From Paramecium pentaurelia (Eukaryota > Ciliophora > Oligohymenophorea > Peniculida > Parameciidae): a DNA stretch of 64,000 nt. The notes beneath the pieces were generated by a model that saw only the letters and a list, made by a program, of their open reading frames with translations, searched no databases and was not told the DNA's origin. The stretch is from assembly GCA_905183005.1 (NCBI GenBank), contig CAJJDO010000039.1, positions 315,187 through 379,186 of the forward strand. The letters run 5' to 3'. The position numbers and the translations under genes are program-made. Below are positions 45,127-56,613 of the stretch, piece by piece; within the stretch, counting starts at the first letter, position 1; the number at the start of each line of letters is the position of its first letter.

Positions 45127-46970
45127 ATGCAAGAATCAACTCTTGGTAACTATGCTATAGGAAATACATTAGGTGAAGGTACTTTTGGTAAAGTTAAAAT
45201 GGGAACTCATTTATAAACTGGAGAAAAGGTACTTTCATTTTAATTACTATTAGGTAGCTATTAAAATCTTAGAAAAAGCTAAGTTTGAAGATGAGAGTGA
45301 TGTATATAGAATAGCCAAAGAAATTGAAATCTTAAAGAAGTTGAGACATCCTCATATAATCTAAATTTATGAGATAATTGATACAGATAAGGATATATAT
45401 TTAATAATGGAATACGCGAGTGGTGGTGAATTATTTGAATATATTGTAAAAAATCATAGAGTTTCAGAAAAGATAGCATGTAAATTCTTACTTCAAATTT
45501 TGTCAGGAGTTGAATATATGCATAAAATTGGCATTGTTCATAGAGATTTAAAACCAGAAAACTTGCTTTTTGATCAGAATCAAAATATTAAAATTGTTGA
45601 CTTTGGTTTATCTAATACTTATAAACCAAATGAATTATTAAAGACTGCATGTGGAAGTCCATGTTATGCTGCACCTGAAATGATTTAAGGTATGAAATAT
45701 TCAGGATATTTAATTGATATTTGGAGTTGTGGTATAGTATTATATGCTATGCTTTGTGGATATTTGCCATTTGAAGATTAGAATACTAATTAATTATATA
45801 AAAAGATTATAGCAGGAGAACTTCAATTTCCTAAATGGTTGTCTCCTGAAGCAAAAGATCTCTTAAAAAATATATTAAATACAGATCCAAAAAAGAGATT
45901 TACAATTCCATAAATAAAAGGACATAAATGGGCTAAGACAATTAAATTAGAAGACAATTTTGGAAATATAGGTAGTGATAATATATAAGTTGATGAAATA
46001 ATAGTTGAATAATTAAAAAATCTATATTCAATTGATCCTTAACTTTGTAGAAAACTTGTTAAAAAAAATAGACACAATAATATAACTACACTATATTATC
46101 TCTAAATATAAAAAAATAAAAAAAATAGATCATTTAATTATTTTAAAAAAGATTTAGAAGATTCAATTACTTAATCATATGTTCTTAATTCATAAAATTT
46201 AGATTCTTTAAATACAAGTAATAATAACACTTCAAGATAAAAATAAAATACAAGTAATGGCCACTCTCCTTAACATCGAATCATGACTTAAACCAATAAT
46301 AGATAGTAATCACCTTCACCTCAAACTTTCAAATAGATAACTAAACCAGATTCACCAAAATAATTTACTATCTAATTAAAAAGAGAAATAATAAAAAGAG
46401 CATAAATTAGGCCCATTATTCCTCCAATGCTTAAACCAATATATTAAGCTGTTAACAATTCTATTTCTAGTGTTGGTACAAATGGAAATACACCATTATA
46501 AACCAATAGAAAAACTGAAGATTCTTTTTCATTAGATAAAGCAAAACCAAAAGTTCTATTTAATTAATTAAATGTTAGGTTATTAATAGAGAACGTGCCA
46601 TAAGTGCTATATCAGAATATACTTAACCCAATCCAGTTAAAAATCCATAACCTAAAATTCACAAAGGAGCCTTTAATTTACAATGTACAACTCATAGAGA
46701 CCCTACAATATTTGCTGCTGATTTATTGAAGATAATAACGTAAATTTAGATAAAAATACTGTAGGTATAATTTATCATTTATTAGCTCATCAGTAAAATG
46801 ATCCATTTGATTATGTATGTTCAGCTAATTTATCTCTCAAATTTGAAATTTCAATTAGACAGATACAAAATTGTGATGGTCTTTACTTATTAAAGTCTCA
46901 TTATATTAGTGGAGATTGGGAAGAATATTAGAAAACTTTAAATAGACTTATTTAATTGTTAAATTTTTGA
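45127..46970 (+). CDS. SNF1/AMPK- or MARK-type protein kinase (CAMKL) with UBA-like and KA1-like regions
   Basis: MQESTLGNYAIGNTLGEGTF starts a full kinase: Gly loop, 'VAIKILEKAK', 'IVHRDLKPENLLFDQNQNIK', 'IVDFGLSN', activation loop 'LKTACGSPCYAAPEMI', and 'IDIWSCGIVLYAMLCGYLPF'. The LKB1-type Thr is in 'KTACGSP'. A UBA-like helix set follows ('VEQLKNLYSIDPQLCRKLVK'), then a long Ser/Asn/Gln linker. A C-terminal domain contains 'LKFEISIRQIQNCDGLYLLK' followed by 'SHYISGDWEEYQKTLNR', the KA1 pattern. Introns include 25 nt after 'TGEK' (45231-45255) and further ones near 46580 and 46740. AMPK-alpha and MARK both have UBA plus KA1, so the subfamily is left open. It is divergent from the MORN pseudokinase, with 78 bases between starts. 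Confidence 0.9.
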
Positions 46971-47330
46971 ATTTTTAAATGATTATATTATAGTTAAATT
47001 AATTTTAAAAAGATCTCAATCTATTATTTTTTCATTTCTATTTCAAGTACAGCTTTATTATATTCATTTGCATCAGAAAGCATAAATATTATATTATCAT
47101 TTAAAAAAACATTCATAATTTTGAATTATTTATTATCAAATATAAGAAGATAATAATGTATTAAAATTTACAAAAAAAATCCTTTTTTACCTATGTTAAA
47201 TTATATGATTCAGCATTAATTCTTAAAATATCACCATCCATGTTGTAATTAATTTTGGTACATATTAATAAGAAATAAAAATATGCTCTAATTTAATTAA
47301 AATCAACTAATTGGACCTAAACCTATTTTT
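46971..47330. other. Spacer with weak minus-strand ORF
   Basis: 360 bases. A minus frame starting at ATG 47241 reads MDGDILRINAESYNLTQ and then loses coding character. Another minus frame has 'NDNIIFMLSDANEYNKAVLE'. They could be exons of one small gene, but no intron joins them cleanly, so no gene is called. Confidence 0.3.
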
Positions 47331-47630
47331 ATGCAGCCATTGGAATCTTATAAGAATCTGGATGTGGATGATACTCAATGTACGGATGACTTTTCTAATA
47401 AGATTTTATCATAAACTAGTAATTCTTTCCTAGAAACAGCTTAAATTAAAACTGAAGGCATTAAAAAAAAAAAAAATAGAAACAACTAAGTGAAATTTAA
47501 CCTTAACATCATTCATTGTCAATTTAATTAGAAGGAACCTGCTGTTGCTATAGGAAGGCTAGTTTCAAAGTTAATAAATTAGAAACCACATCTCTCTTGG
47601 GTAAATCCTTCGATCTCAAAAAAATAATGA
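47331..47630 (+). CDS. Small hypothetical protein
   Basis: A single frame, ATG 47331 to TGA 47628, 99 residues: MQPLESYKNLDVDDTQCTDD, then a Lys/Asn stretch across an A14 run. The hydrophobic-basic end is 'EPAVAIGRLVSKLINQKPHL' and 'SWVNPSISKKQ'. Codon use is coding-like. No motif is recognised. An upstream exon is possible because the frame stays open before the ATG. Confidence 0.45.
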
Positions 47631-49034
47631 TCCATAATTTTAATGAATAAACTTAATCTTATCATCTTATGTCAATTTGTAAATTATATCTTTATTTAAA
47701 CATTATAATATCAGAGAATATTTTAATTTTAGATAAATTTCTCTTCTCTAAAAATATATGTTAATAATTATTTAGAATTAAAGAAGCCTAGTTATTATAA
47801 AAGTAATTATTTGATATTAAAAGTACATTATTAATATTTTTATAAAGAATGAGTTAAAGGTTTGATAAATTTAAATTACAATACAGAAATTTATAATGAT
47901 TCAAGATTTTAATATAACCACACTTTAATTAACAAAATTTAATTTCATAATTTTAAATACTACTTCTTATTTAATAATTATTAAAATAAAGAGAACTCTA
48001 ATATCATACTTTTAGTAAACAAAATAAAGCTAAAATGCTAAGTATGTAATCAATAATCAATAATCAAAATTGAATATTAATTTTAGTTAAATATTTTATA
48101 TATTTGAAATATTATAATATAATAAATATAATTATTTCCTTCTTTTTAAATAACATTATTTCATTAAATTTTCAAAGTTCTAATTATTATAATGAATATA
48201 ATATACTAAATCATTTTGAAATTCTAAATTAATTTAAAAATATGTCATTTTCTATTATTTTTATTGTTACTAATTCATTTTATAACAAGTTATAAAAAAT
48301 AAATCAGTATTTTTACTTTAAATTTATTTTCATATTTAATATGAATTTGAATAAAATCAATTTCATTTATTTATTACACAAATTTAAAAGCTGTCATTTT
48401 GGAAATTTGATAAATTTATTAATTCTTATGAATATTTTCATAAAATTATATTGCAAAATATTAAAATATTATTATACTGATTTGTAGCAAATAATCTTTA
48501 TTAAGTTATATCAAATTAATTTATAATAATTAAATCAACTAGATTAAAAATAAACTTTCTAAAATATTCAATCATTTTGTATTTTATTTTCTTAATTGAT
48601 AAAGGAAAACTTTATAATCAAATTTAAAAATGAATTTGAATATCAAAGGAGAATAAAATAATATATGAGGAATAGTAAATGTTTTAATTTATTATAAGAA
48701 ATTAGAATATATGTTAATTTTATTTGATCAATTTCTGAAATCAATGAACTAATAGTTATATTTTATTTATATTAAAGTAGGAAAAGATTATAGCTTTGTA
48801 AAATTCATTCAATTAAATTAGGGCTTTAGGAATTTAAAAACTTTGAAATCCAAAATGAACAGTATATATTAATGATTATTCTTAATCATTAGTAATTTGC
48901 TATTTTATGGTTGATAACTATGGCTGCAATAATTACATAATATATTTATCCAATAAATTAACTAATTTAGAAAATAAGCAATCATTATAAAAATATTTAG
49001 AATATATTTTTATTATTTTTTTTAATTATATTTG
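47631..49034. other. Long AT-rich spacer, possible relics only
   Basis: 1.4 kb, the longest gene-poor stretch before 54 kb. Both strands were read in the ciliate code and no frame of more than about 60 codons has coding character. A few short plus-strand pieces (for example around 47860-47940) look like eroded coding sequence. No RNA gene, repeat family or telomeric repeat was recognised. Confidence 0.4.
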
Positions 49035-50727
49035 ATGAATATTATTAAGTATTACCGTAAGGCCTTATTAAGACCTGCCTATAATATATTCTGGAGGAAA
49101 GAATAAAATTAATAAAAGTCAGGAAAAAATGATGAAAAGAATTAAAATTAAACTGGTGGTATATATCATATTCTTAATAAGTAAAGAATGGAAGGGAAAG
49201 GAGGAATATTTAGTTGATTTAAGAAAAAAGAGAGAAGAATATGAAAAAATGAAAATAAAAAATGAAAAAGAAGTTCGCACATAAACTATACGATAAGCAA
49301 GAGAACATGAAGTTAATTATGGAAAAGTGGATTTTGCAAAAGTTTTTATTGATAACATCAATATCTAATATTCTAGTGAATTTAAACATCCAGAAGAAAT
49401 GTTTAATTTCTTAGGAACACTTAAAGTGTAATTAACTGAGCAAAATTTAATGACATGTGTTAATGCTTTTATTTAATTTGCAGATAGAATAACTGAAGAT
49501 GATTTGATAAGATACGAATTTTAAGAATTTTAAGCTATATTATCAAAACAGATAAGAATTATAAGCAATGTTGAAAATATAGTTAAAATTACAAAATTAT
49601 TAGATATTTTATGTTTACCTTCAGAACATGAGATTTGGGGTTAATTAGAAATATCAATTTTGAATAGAATGTCAAAATTAAATTTAGAGTAGCTTTTGGA
49701 AATATTATCACATTTAAGCAATTAAAAAGAAGGATCAGATTAATTTTGGGATTAATGTGAGAATTAAATTTAGGATTAAATCAATAAAATATAAGATATA
49801 AATTAATAATATTAATGTGTTATTTAAACTTTGATGTTTTATTGGAGAGTTTAAAGAGGGTAACAAACATTATGATTAATTATTAGAACTAAATAATTTA
49901 TTCGAGGATTAGTAGGAATTATGTTGTAAAATTCATAGGATTAATAGATCTATCAAAAATTACCTATGAATACAATAATTTAAGGAGTTCTTGTAATGGG
50001 ATAACTTTGTGAAAAATAAGATACTTCTGATATTGTTAAAAGTTAATAATTCAAAAATTATTTTATTGGAATAGAATAATATATATTGAAATAATTTGAT
50101 ACTTTGAATTTTGAATAAATCTGCTTAATAAGTTAAGGATTTGGTTTTGAATTTGGTAGTGAAATACTTAATTAGAAATTAGAAAGTAAGATTTTAGAAA
50201 ATTTTGATAAATATGAGTTATAAGAATTAAAATTAATTATTAAAAGTTTTCTACTTTCATATAGAGGATCAAAGTAATTTTATTTTATAAAAAAATAGGA
50301 AATTATTTAAAATAATGATGAATAAAATTTCATCTTTGAAACATGAGTTTACATCAATAGAATTAGCTGAAATAATTAAATCCTATTATATTACAGAAAA
50401 TGATAATTAAGAGTTTTATGTTGATATTGAAAGAAAAAGTATTAATGATATTTAATCAGTTTTATAGAGATTAAAAGAAGTTAGAGAAATAACACCTTAA
50501 GAAATATATGAAATTGCTTATAGTTATTTAATTACAAGGATTGGATCTAGAGAATTCTATAAATTATTGGAAATTGTAATTAATTAATTATTTAAATCTA
50601 GGTTATAACATTTAGATTTGATGATTTAAGATAGAATGCTATTTTAATGAGTAAGTTACATGATTTATATTTAAAAAGTGCACTTTGTGATACAAAACTT
50701 ATAGAAAGGATGGCATCAGTTCTGTGA
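49035..50727 (+). CDS. Probable mitochondrial helical-repeat protein, unknown
   Basis: The start MNIIKYYRKALLRPAYNIFW is basic and amphipathic with no acidic residue, like a mitochondrial presequence. About 500 helical residues follow, with segments such as 'EEMFNFLGTLKVQLTEQNLM', 'LNRMSKLNLEQLLEILSHLS' and 'VREITPQEIYEIAYSYLITR'. The repeated helix pairs recall FASTK/OPR-type RNA-binding proteins of organelles, but no diagnostic motif was seen. Four introns keep the frame: 23 nt near 49160, 27 nt near 49860, 25 nt near 50276, and 26 nt near 50578. The last one leads to 'FRFDDLRQNAILMSKLHDLY' and TGA 50725. It converges with ICT1, another mitochondrial gene, at a spacing of 63 bases. Confidence 0.55.
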
Positions 50728-50790
50728 TAATTATTATTTGTGTTTAGAAAAATCTAATTTAATTTACACAAATAATAAAAGCTACATATT

Positions 50791-51234
50791 TCATTTAATA
50801 TTTCTTGTTTTTTTAACATCTGATCTCTATCTTTTGCATTAAATTCTTTATTTAATTTTATTTTAACTGGGAGGAGGTATTGTAAATTAATTTTTATCTG
50901 GTTTACTGCATTCAAAAATCATTTCTCTTAATTTATCAATTGCATCTTCTAAATTTTTAGATTATTCTCTAGTAAATTAACTTGTTAATATAATTTCTCC
51001 TTCTTTATTTACATAATTAGGGTAAAGTCTTATGAATTTTTTTTTCTATTCTTCATTTAACCAATCAGCAGTTTATAAATTAAATCTTATTTCTGCTTTA
51101 GAATTTGTTTTATTAACATGTTATCCTCCTGGTCCAGAGCTTTTGCTAAATCTACATTCTAATTTCTCTTTTGGTATAAATACACTTCTATAAGAGCAAA
51201 ATTTAGTGATGAATAATTAATGAAATTTCAACAT
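50791..51234 (-). CDS. ICT1: Peptidyl-tRNA hydrolase ICT1-type (GGQ) protein
   Basis: Rescues stalled mitochondrial ribosomes by hydrolysing peptidyl-tRNA. The reading from ATG 51234 gives 147 residues in one exon: a short basic leader (MLKFHQLFITKFCSYRSVFI), then 'FSKSSGPGGQHVNKTNSKAE' with the catalytic GGQ whose Gln is encoded by TAA. 'ADWLNEEQKKKFIRLY' and 'SQFTREQSKNLEDAIDKL' follow. A basic C-terminal tail ('CKRQRSDVKKTRNIK') is the part that senses the empty mRNA channel in this family. TGA lies at 50791. It lacks the codon-recognition domain of RF1/RF2, as expected for ICT1/YaeJ. Confidence 0.93.
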
Positions 51235-51360
51235 TTTAATTTATACTAAAAGGAAAATATTAATATGAATAACTTATTTTCTGTAATCAATTTGATATCT
51301 ATAATCGAATGCTGAAATTTTTGTTCTTCTATATTAATATTTAATATTTAAATAAATATT

Positions 51361-52640
51361 ATGGGTGCTGCTAATTGTTAATCATGTTGTGCTAAATAGG
51401 AGAGTGATACTACTGAATTAAAATTAGGAAGAGATAAAGTAAAACCTAAACATGATAATTCTGAAAATGATATTACATAACAAGAATAAAAAATTTAAGC
51501 AAAAGATCATGAGAGATTTGTTGTGGATTAAGAATAATAAAAATAGAAAAAAGAAACTAAAAAAGAGCCAAAAAAAGAAGCCATTAAAGAAACAGCTGCT
51601 AAAAATGTTGATGAGAACTCAAAAAAATCATAAGAATAGGATAAATAGTTAAATATATCAGCAAATCATTCAGTTAGCATGAATGTCGCAAATAATTAAG
51701 AAGGGAATGATTTAATTAAAAGTACAATGAACTGCAATGAAAGAAAAAAGCTACCTCCTATTTAATTAGAATCAGGGGCTGTATATGAAGGAGAATGGAA
51801 GAACGGAATGAGGGATGGTTTTGGTAAATAAAAGTGGCCTGATGGTTCTATTTATGAAGGTGAATGGGTGGAAGATAAGTCATCAGGAAGGGTATTTAAA
51901 TTTATAATTTTAGGGGAAATTGACTCATGCTGATGGTGATGTTTATGATGGAGAATGGAAAAATGATAAAGCTAATGGAAAAGGTACTTATATTCATGTT
52001 AATGGTGCAAAATATGAAGGAGAAGTATATCTATTTATATATTTTAAGTGGGAAAATGATAAATAACATGGAAGAGGAGTTGAAAATTGGCCAGATGGAG
52101 CTAAATATGAAGGTTAATATTTTGAAGGGAAAAAACATGGGAAAGGAATTTTGAATTTTGCAGATGGATCAAGATATGATGGTAAATTAGTAGATTTAAT
52201 TATTTAAAGGTGAATTTTTATAAAATGACATACATGGTGAAGGTACTTACATTTGGCCTGACAAAAGAGTTTATAAAGGATAATGGAAGAAGAATAAAAT
52301 GCATGGAAAAGGATAGATAATTTGGCAAGATGGAAGGAAATATACTGGAGTAATAAGTTAGTTCTAAAATAGGAATATGAAGAAGATAAAAAACATGGTA
52401 AAGGTGTTTTTGAATGGGCTGATGGAAGAAAATATATTGGAACTTGGATTCAAGGTATGTAAATATACGTTTATAAAAGGCAGGTAACATGGGATTGGAA
52501 TATACTATTTATAAAATAAAGAAGTCAAAGTTGGAGAATGGAATGAAGGAAAAAGAATAAAATGGTTTGAAAAAACTGAAATAGATTAATTAATTGAAGA
52601 ATAAAAAATTAAAAGGGAAGATCTATAATAATCTGATTGA
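51361..52640 (+). CDS. MORN-repeat protein with N-terminal dual-acylation signature
   Basis: MGAANCQSCCAKQESDTTEL has Gly2 for myristoylation and a nearby Cys cluster for palmitoylation. A Lys/Glu-rich spacer of about 120 residues follows ('QKKETKKEPKKEAIKETAAK'). About nine MORN repeats come next: 'YEGEWKNGMRDGFGKQKWPD', 'YDGEWKNDKANGKGTYIHVN', 'YEGEWENDKQHGRGVENWPD', 'YEGQYFEGKKHGKGILNFAD' and so on. The last, degenerate repeat is 'VKVGEWNEGKRIKWFEK', and TGA is at 52638. At least five introns of 22-25 nt sit inside the repeats, one ending TTTAAG. The layout (acyl anchor, spacer, MORN) suggests a plasma-membrane or cortical scaffold. A lipid-kinase domain as in plant PIP5K is absent. Confidence 0.9.
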
Positions 52641-52767
52641 TCAATATAACTAATATTTCATTTTGGCTTCATAAATTTTCAGAATAAATTTGTTTTCTAA
52701 TCATATTTGCAATTATAAATAAGATTATGATTCATTATAATCTACTCAATATTTAATATATATATTT

Positions 52768-54042
52768 ATGAAAATAAATTAAAAGAAATAAGTTCAATTT
52801 GCCAAAGGAACTATAAATTCTTTAGAAAATACATCAACTATAAAATACAATCATACTGAATAAAATTTAATAAACGAGAAAGAATTTGAGAGGAATTCAA
52901 ATTTTACAGATTGTGAATTCATGTCCACTTGTAGAGAACTAATTGTTTGTTAGAATTGTGCAAACGATCTTATAAGTTAATATAAAGAATTATATTAAAC
53001 ATTTTTGAGTAGATAAGAAAAATTCTTGTTTTTACAAAGTGATTTAAAACAATATAGAATCTAATGTGAGATTCATACTTCAAATTTATTTGGATCAAAA
53101 AGAAATGATTTATTTAGTAACAAAAAATAGAAATCTTCCATTAATTTACTTGGACAAAATAGATTAAGCTTAATGGATTTTCCAAAGTTTTTATTAAAAG
53201 GAGAATTCTAAATTATAATACGTGCTGATGTTTTTAAGGCTCAAGTAAATTACTTTCTTAAATAAATGCAAGTAAATGAGACAATTAATAATGAAAAAGA
53301 GATTATAATGCACATAAATGAAATAATAGATCCTTAGGACAATATCAATTTCAATGAATTTATTCGATAAAGAGATAATTAAATAATAATTAATTATGAT
53401 GTATTTTCTTATTTCAGTATGCATAGTATATTCTCTTCGATAAAATTTTAAAATTTGGTACAACAGTATTAGATATTTAAATTTAAGATAATTTTAAATC
53501 GAAAATATTAAGAGCGATAAGTTCTTTGATTTTAGAATAAATTTTAAATGGTAGGGATCAATTTATTTAGAAGTATCATTTAAAAATAAATTTTATTAGA
53601 ATTGTAAAATTAATCCAAAATATTATAGCTCAAATAAATAATCATTTAAAAAATAGAGAATAGAATTCAACAAATAGAATATGAGAAATAATAATAAATG
53701 CTTATAGCATACATAGAGTAAGAAGAAAAATAAATTGAAGTGAAGAAAGAAAAATAAAGAAAAAAAAGATAATAGCGAAAATTAAAAAAGAAAGTTAATT
53801 AATAATTGGAATAGTTAGAAGAGGAGGAAGAGGATGATGAAGAAACAAAAAACTTTTTTTGTGATATAAATGTCAAAACTTAAAAAGGCGAATCTTCACA
53901 TTCTGACAAAGAAATCATAACAGAATTACTGATTTTAAAAAGAAATATTAATGAAATCAACCAAAAAAGAAAATAGTTAAGAGAAACTATTAGGAAAGAG
54001 TGGGAAAACTATTAAAAATAATTCTAATCATTAAAACAATGA
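52768..54042 (+). CDS. Coiled-coil hypothetical protein with small Cys cluster
   Basis: MKINQKKQVQFAKGTINSLE opens a polar region. A short Cys motif follows ('DCEFMSTCRELIVCQNCAND'), perhaps a partial zinc site. The next parts are helical ('HINEIIDPQDNINFNEFIRQ', 'SKILRAISSLILEQILNGRD'). A strongly charged coiled coil ends the protein ('LEQLEEEEEDDEETKN', 'KRNINEINQKRKQLRETIRK', last residues QSLKQ). Introns are 26 nt near 53400-53425 and 25 nt near 53607-53631. Each is needed to keep the frame to TGA 54040. No family is recognised; a basal-body or cytoskeletal role would fit but is not shown. Confidence 0.65.
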
Positions 54043-54740
54043 AATATTTAATTTTTATTTCGTTTATTCATTCGTTATGTTTGCGGAGTAGAATTTAATT
54101 TCTTTTAGAATCTAAAGTAAAATTATGTTTTGTAGATGTTTGAGCATCCAAATCATAAACAGAATAATATAATTATGATATGAGACTTATCTAGTAACTG
54201 ACGCGAGTGTACTAAAATGGTAGCACATTTATAAATATATGTCAATTAATGGAGAATCATATTATCTCTATTTTGAAGATTAAGTTTGGATATATTATGG
54301 GATTTACTTTTAATATTTGGCTGGGATTGAAATTCATTTAAATATAGCTGAAATATAATATTTTATTCTTTTAAGAGATAAACTCAATTATGTTTCCTCA
54401 GCATAATAGTCTATAAGCTAGAGATTATTTTAACCTAAACATTTTATATTTTTCAATGAATAAAATAAAATTATTGATTTTGATTATTTTATTTTTGGGA
54501 GACAAATTTTTTAAAAAACATATATTAAAGTAATTAAATGAACACTTAGATCAAAATTGACAAATAGGTTTTTTTATTTTATATTTTACTCAAATTTCAG
54601 ACTATTTTTCAGTTTTAACTTAGATCAAAATTAAAAGGAAAAAATAAAAAATCTCATATTCTGGTCCTTAGTTTAAATTTGTTGGATTTGGTAGGTTTAA
54701 AAAGTTTATTATAATCAATTTAATTTGTAGATTTTTGTTC
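54043..54740. other. AT-rich spacer, no gene seen
   Basis: About 700 bases. A short less AT-rich patch at 54200-54230 contains TGGTAGC but cannot be folded into a tRNA. No sustained frame exists on either strand. Confidence 0.4.
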
Positions 54741-55660
54741 TCAATAAGAGAATTTTTAATAAAACTCTATTCCATAATACCCTTCAGGCAATAAAAGATA
54801 TATAATTATAAAGAAATGTCTTGCTTTGTTAATAATCAGTTTTGTACTACTCAAATGTTTGCATTTTATCTCCTCTATTATCAACTAAATATTCTTTATC
54901 AAATCATCTAAAAGGTTACTATCTCATACAAAATTTAATTATAATAATCTTATCATATTTAAGTTAAATTAAGAATCAAAAAAAGAAATGGAAACTTTAT
55001 AAAAGTCTTCTAAAATTAAGGTTTCATTGTAAATCCCTCAATTTTATTTCCTAAAAGTTATTTATTCAATTTTCTTTTCATAATCAATATTCTACAACAT
55101 TTCTAATCTAAAAGGTTTTAAACCATCTTTTAAGCAATCATAATAACTAATTTAAACCATAACCACTGTAAAAAGCATTTTTAACTTTGGTAGGTCTTCA
55201 TATTCAAGCTGAAGAATTTATACCTTACTTAATTCGAGATATTCTAACCTGTATTTTAATCATATCATAAATACTTTCCTTATTGAGCATTATTTATTAT
55301 GAATTATCAAGATATAAATTGATAAAATAATATGAAATTCTTAAGCTTTCTAAATTCTTTTTGTAACATAGTGGCTACTTTTATTGTCAAATCCAAATTT
55401 AACATAATTCTCACATAACCTACTTCCAGTAAGATAACCAATCATTAAAACTCTGTTCTAATTTATTCTAACTTGTAATTGATTTTTGATTTATGATGTA
55501 CTTGGATAAAATTAGACTAACATGATTTGTGGTGAGCAACTAAAAATTATTATAGATGAATATGCCATCAAGTTTTAAACAATTAGATAATTAATATATT
55601 CTTCTTAAAAATCTCTAAAATTTATCTTATTGTAACAATTAATTTATGAAAATTTATGAA
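54741..55660 (-). pseudogene. Decayed unknown gene broken by in-frame TGAs
   Basis: One minus frame stays coding-like from about 55245 down to 54741, but it holds TGA at 55038-55040 and 54924-54926 and ends at TGA 54741. Readable pieces are 'EYLELSKVQILQLEYEDLPK', 'YYDCLKDGLKPFRLEMLQNI', 'NETLILEDFYKVSISFFDSQ' and 'LIIEEIKCKHLSSTKLIINK'. The first pieces have a Leu spacing like leucine-rich repeats. Further coding-like fragments continue upstream to about 55660 in other frames. No intron was found that removes the TGAs. A pseudogene, probably a lost duplicate, is the best reading. The original function is unknown. Confidence 0.5.
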
Positions 55661-55847
55661 GTTTTATAATATCCTGACATATTACAAAGCTGAATTAAGA
55701 AATACTCTTTCGCTTAACTAAATAATCATACAATAAATTAATTCTAATTACAAAAAATAAATGCGTCATTACAGCAACATTTTAAATCTTACAATATATA
55801 TTGAAAGTGAGTTAATATTATAATACATATTATTAAAAATAGACACC

Positions 55848-56118
55848 ATGCAAAGCACTCCACTTAAAAAGAAAAAATCAATAATATAAAAGATTGTTAA
55901 GTTCTTTAATGATATTCCCGATCAATAAATTGCAGTTATTAATGAAGCATCCTAAAAATTACCACCATAAATCAAAAAAGTATAATATTTATATATCAAA
56001 GAGCTAATCTTTAGAAGAAAAAAGTTAAAAAAACAAGAAACTAGATCTGAAGCATAAATACTCTGAAGAACTTTTTGAAGAATTACATGAAGTTAATAGA
56101 TTAGAATTGGGAGAATGA
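55848..56118 (+). CDS. Small basic/acidic hypothetical protein
   Basis: MQSTPLKKKKSIIQKIVKFF, then 'NDIPDQQIAVINEASQKLPP'. A 22-nt intron ending AAAG (GTATAA...CAAAG) joins to 'SLEEKSQKNKKLDLKHKYSE' and 'ELFEELHEVNRLELGE' (TGA 56116). The unspliced frame ends early at a TGA, while the spliced one gives an amphipathic helical C-terminus. About 82 residues, no motif recognised. It lies 495 bases upstream of the ATP-grasp array on the same strand. Confidence 0.5.
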
Positions 56119-56613
56119 ATGTAATTACTATGAATTAACTTATTTATATATATATATAAATGTCAAATAATTTAAACAGCTTGTAAAAATATAAATCATC
56201 TACAAATGGATTAATATAAATAAGATTATCGAAACTTTATTATTTTAAATCAAAACAACTTAAGTATAAAATCAATAGAAGTAAATAATCGCAATTCAAA
56301 AGAATTTAGAATATTTTGAAATCAACTTAATTTAAAGATTCTAAGTGAATATAGAAAAAAGGAAGTCATTTAATAATTTAATATAACTTAGAAGCAACTA
56401 AAATAAATTTAAAGAATTTTATAATTATCATTTTTATAATTAATTCTGCTCTTTATTAACAAAATTAAATAAAGAAGATATTTTTTGTGCTAAATGATAA
56501 AATGATATTTTAAATAATTTAATACACGTGCAAAATAAATTTAATATAATAAGGAGCTTAAATCTCTTTCTTGATTAAGAGAAAAAGTTAAATATAAAAT
56601 ATCTTATATAATA
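56119..56613. other. Upstream region of the ATP-grasp array
   Basis: About 495 bases without a gene. It shares almost no sequence with the spacers between the later copies except a CACGTGCA octamer at 56525-56532, in a similar position relative to the start codon. Confidence 0.5.
56525..56532. promoter_or_regulatory. CACGTGCA motif, 81 bases before copy 1 start
   Basis: The palindromic CACGTG (E-box/G-box core) plus CA stands out in AT-rich DNA and recurs before copies 3 and 4 at nearly the same distance from ATG. A role as transcription-factor site is inferred from recurrence only. Confidence 0.35.

Noticed and set aside
54195..54240. A possible tRNA, from TGGTAGC and a GC-richer patch.
   Set aside because: No acceptor or T stem can be formed around it.
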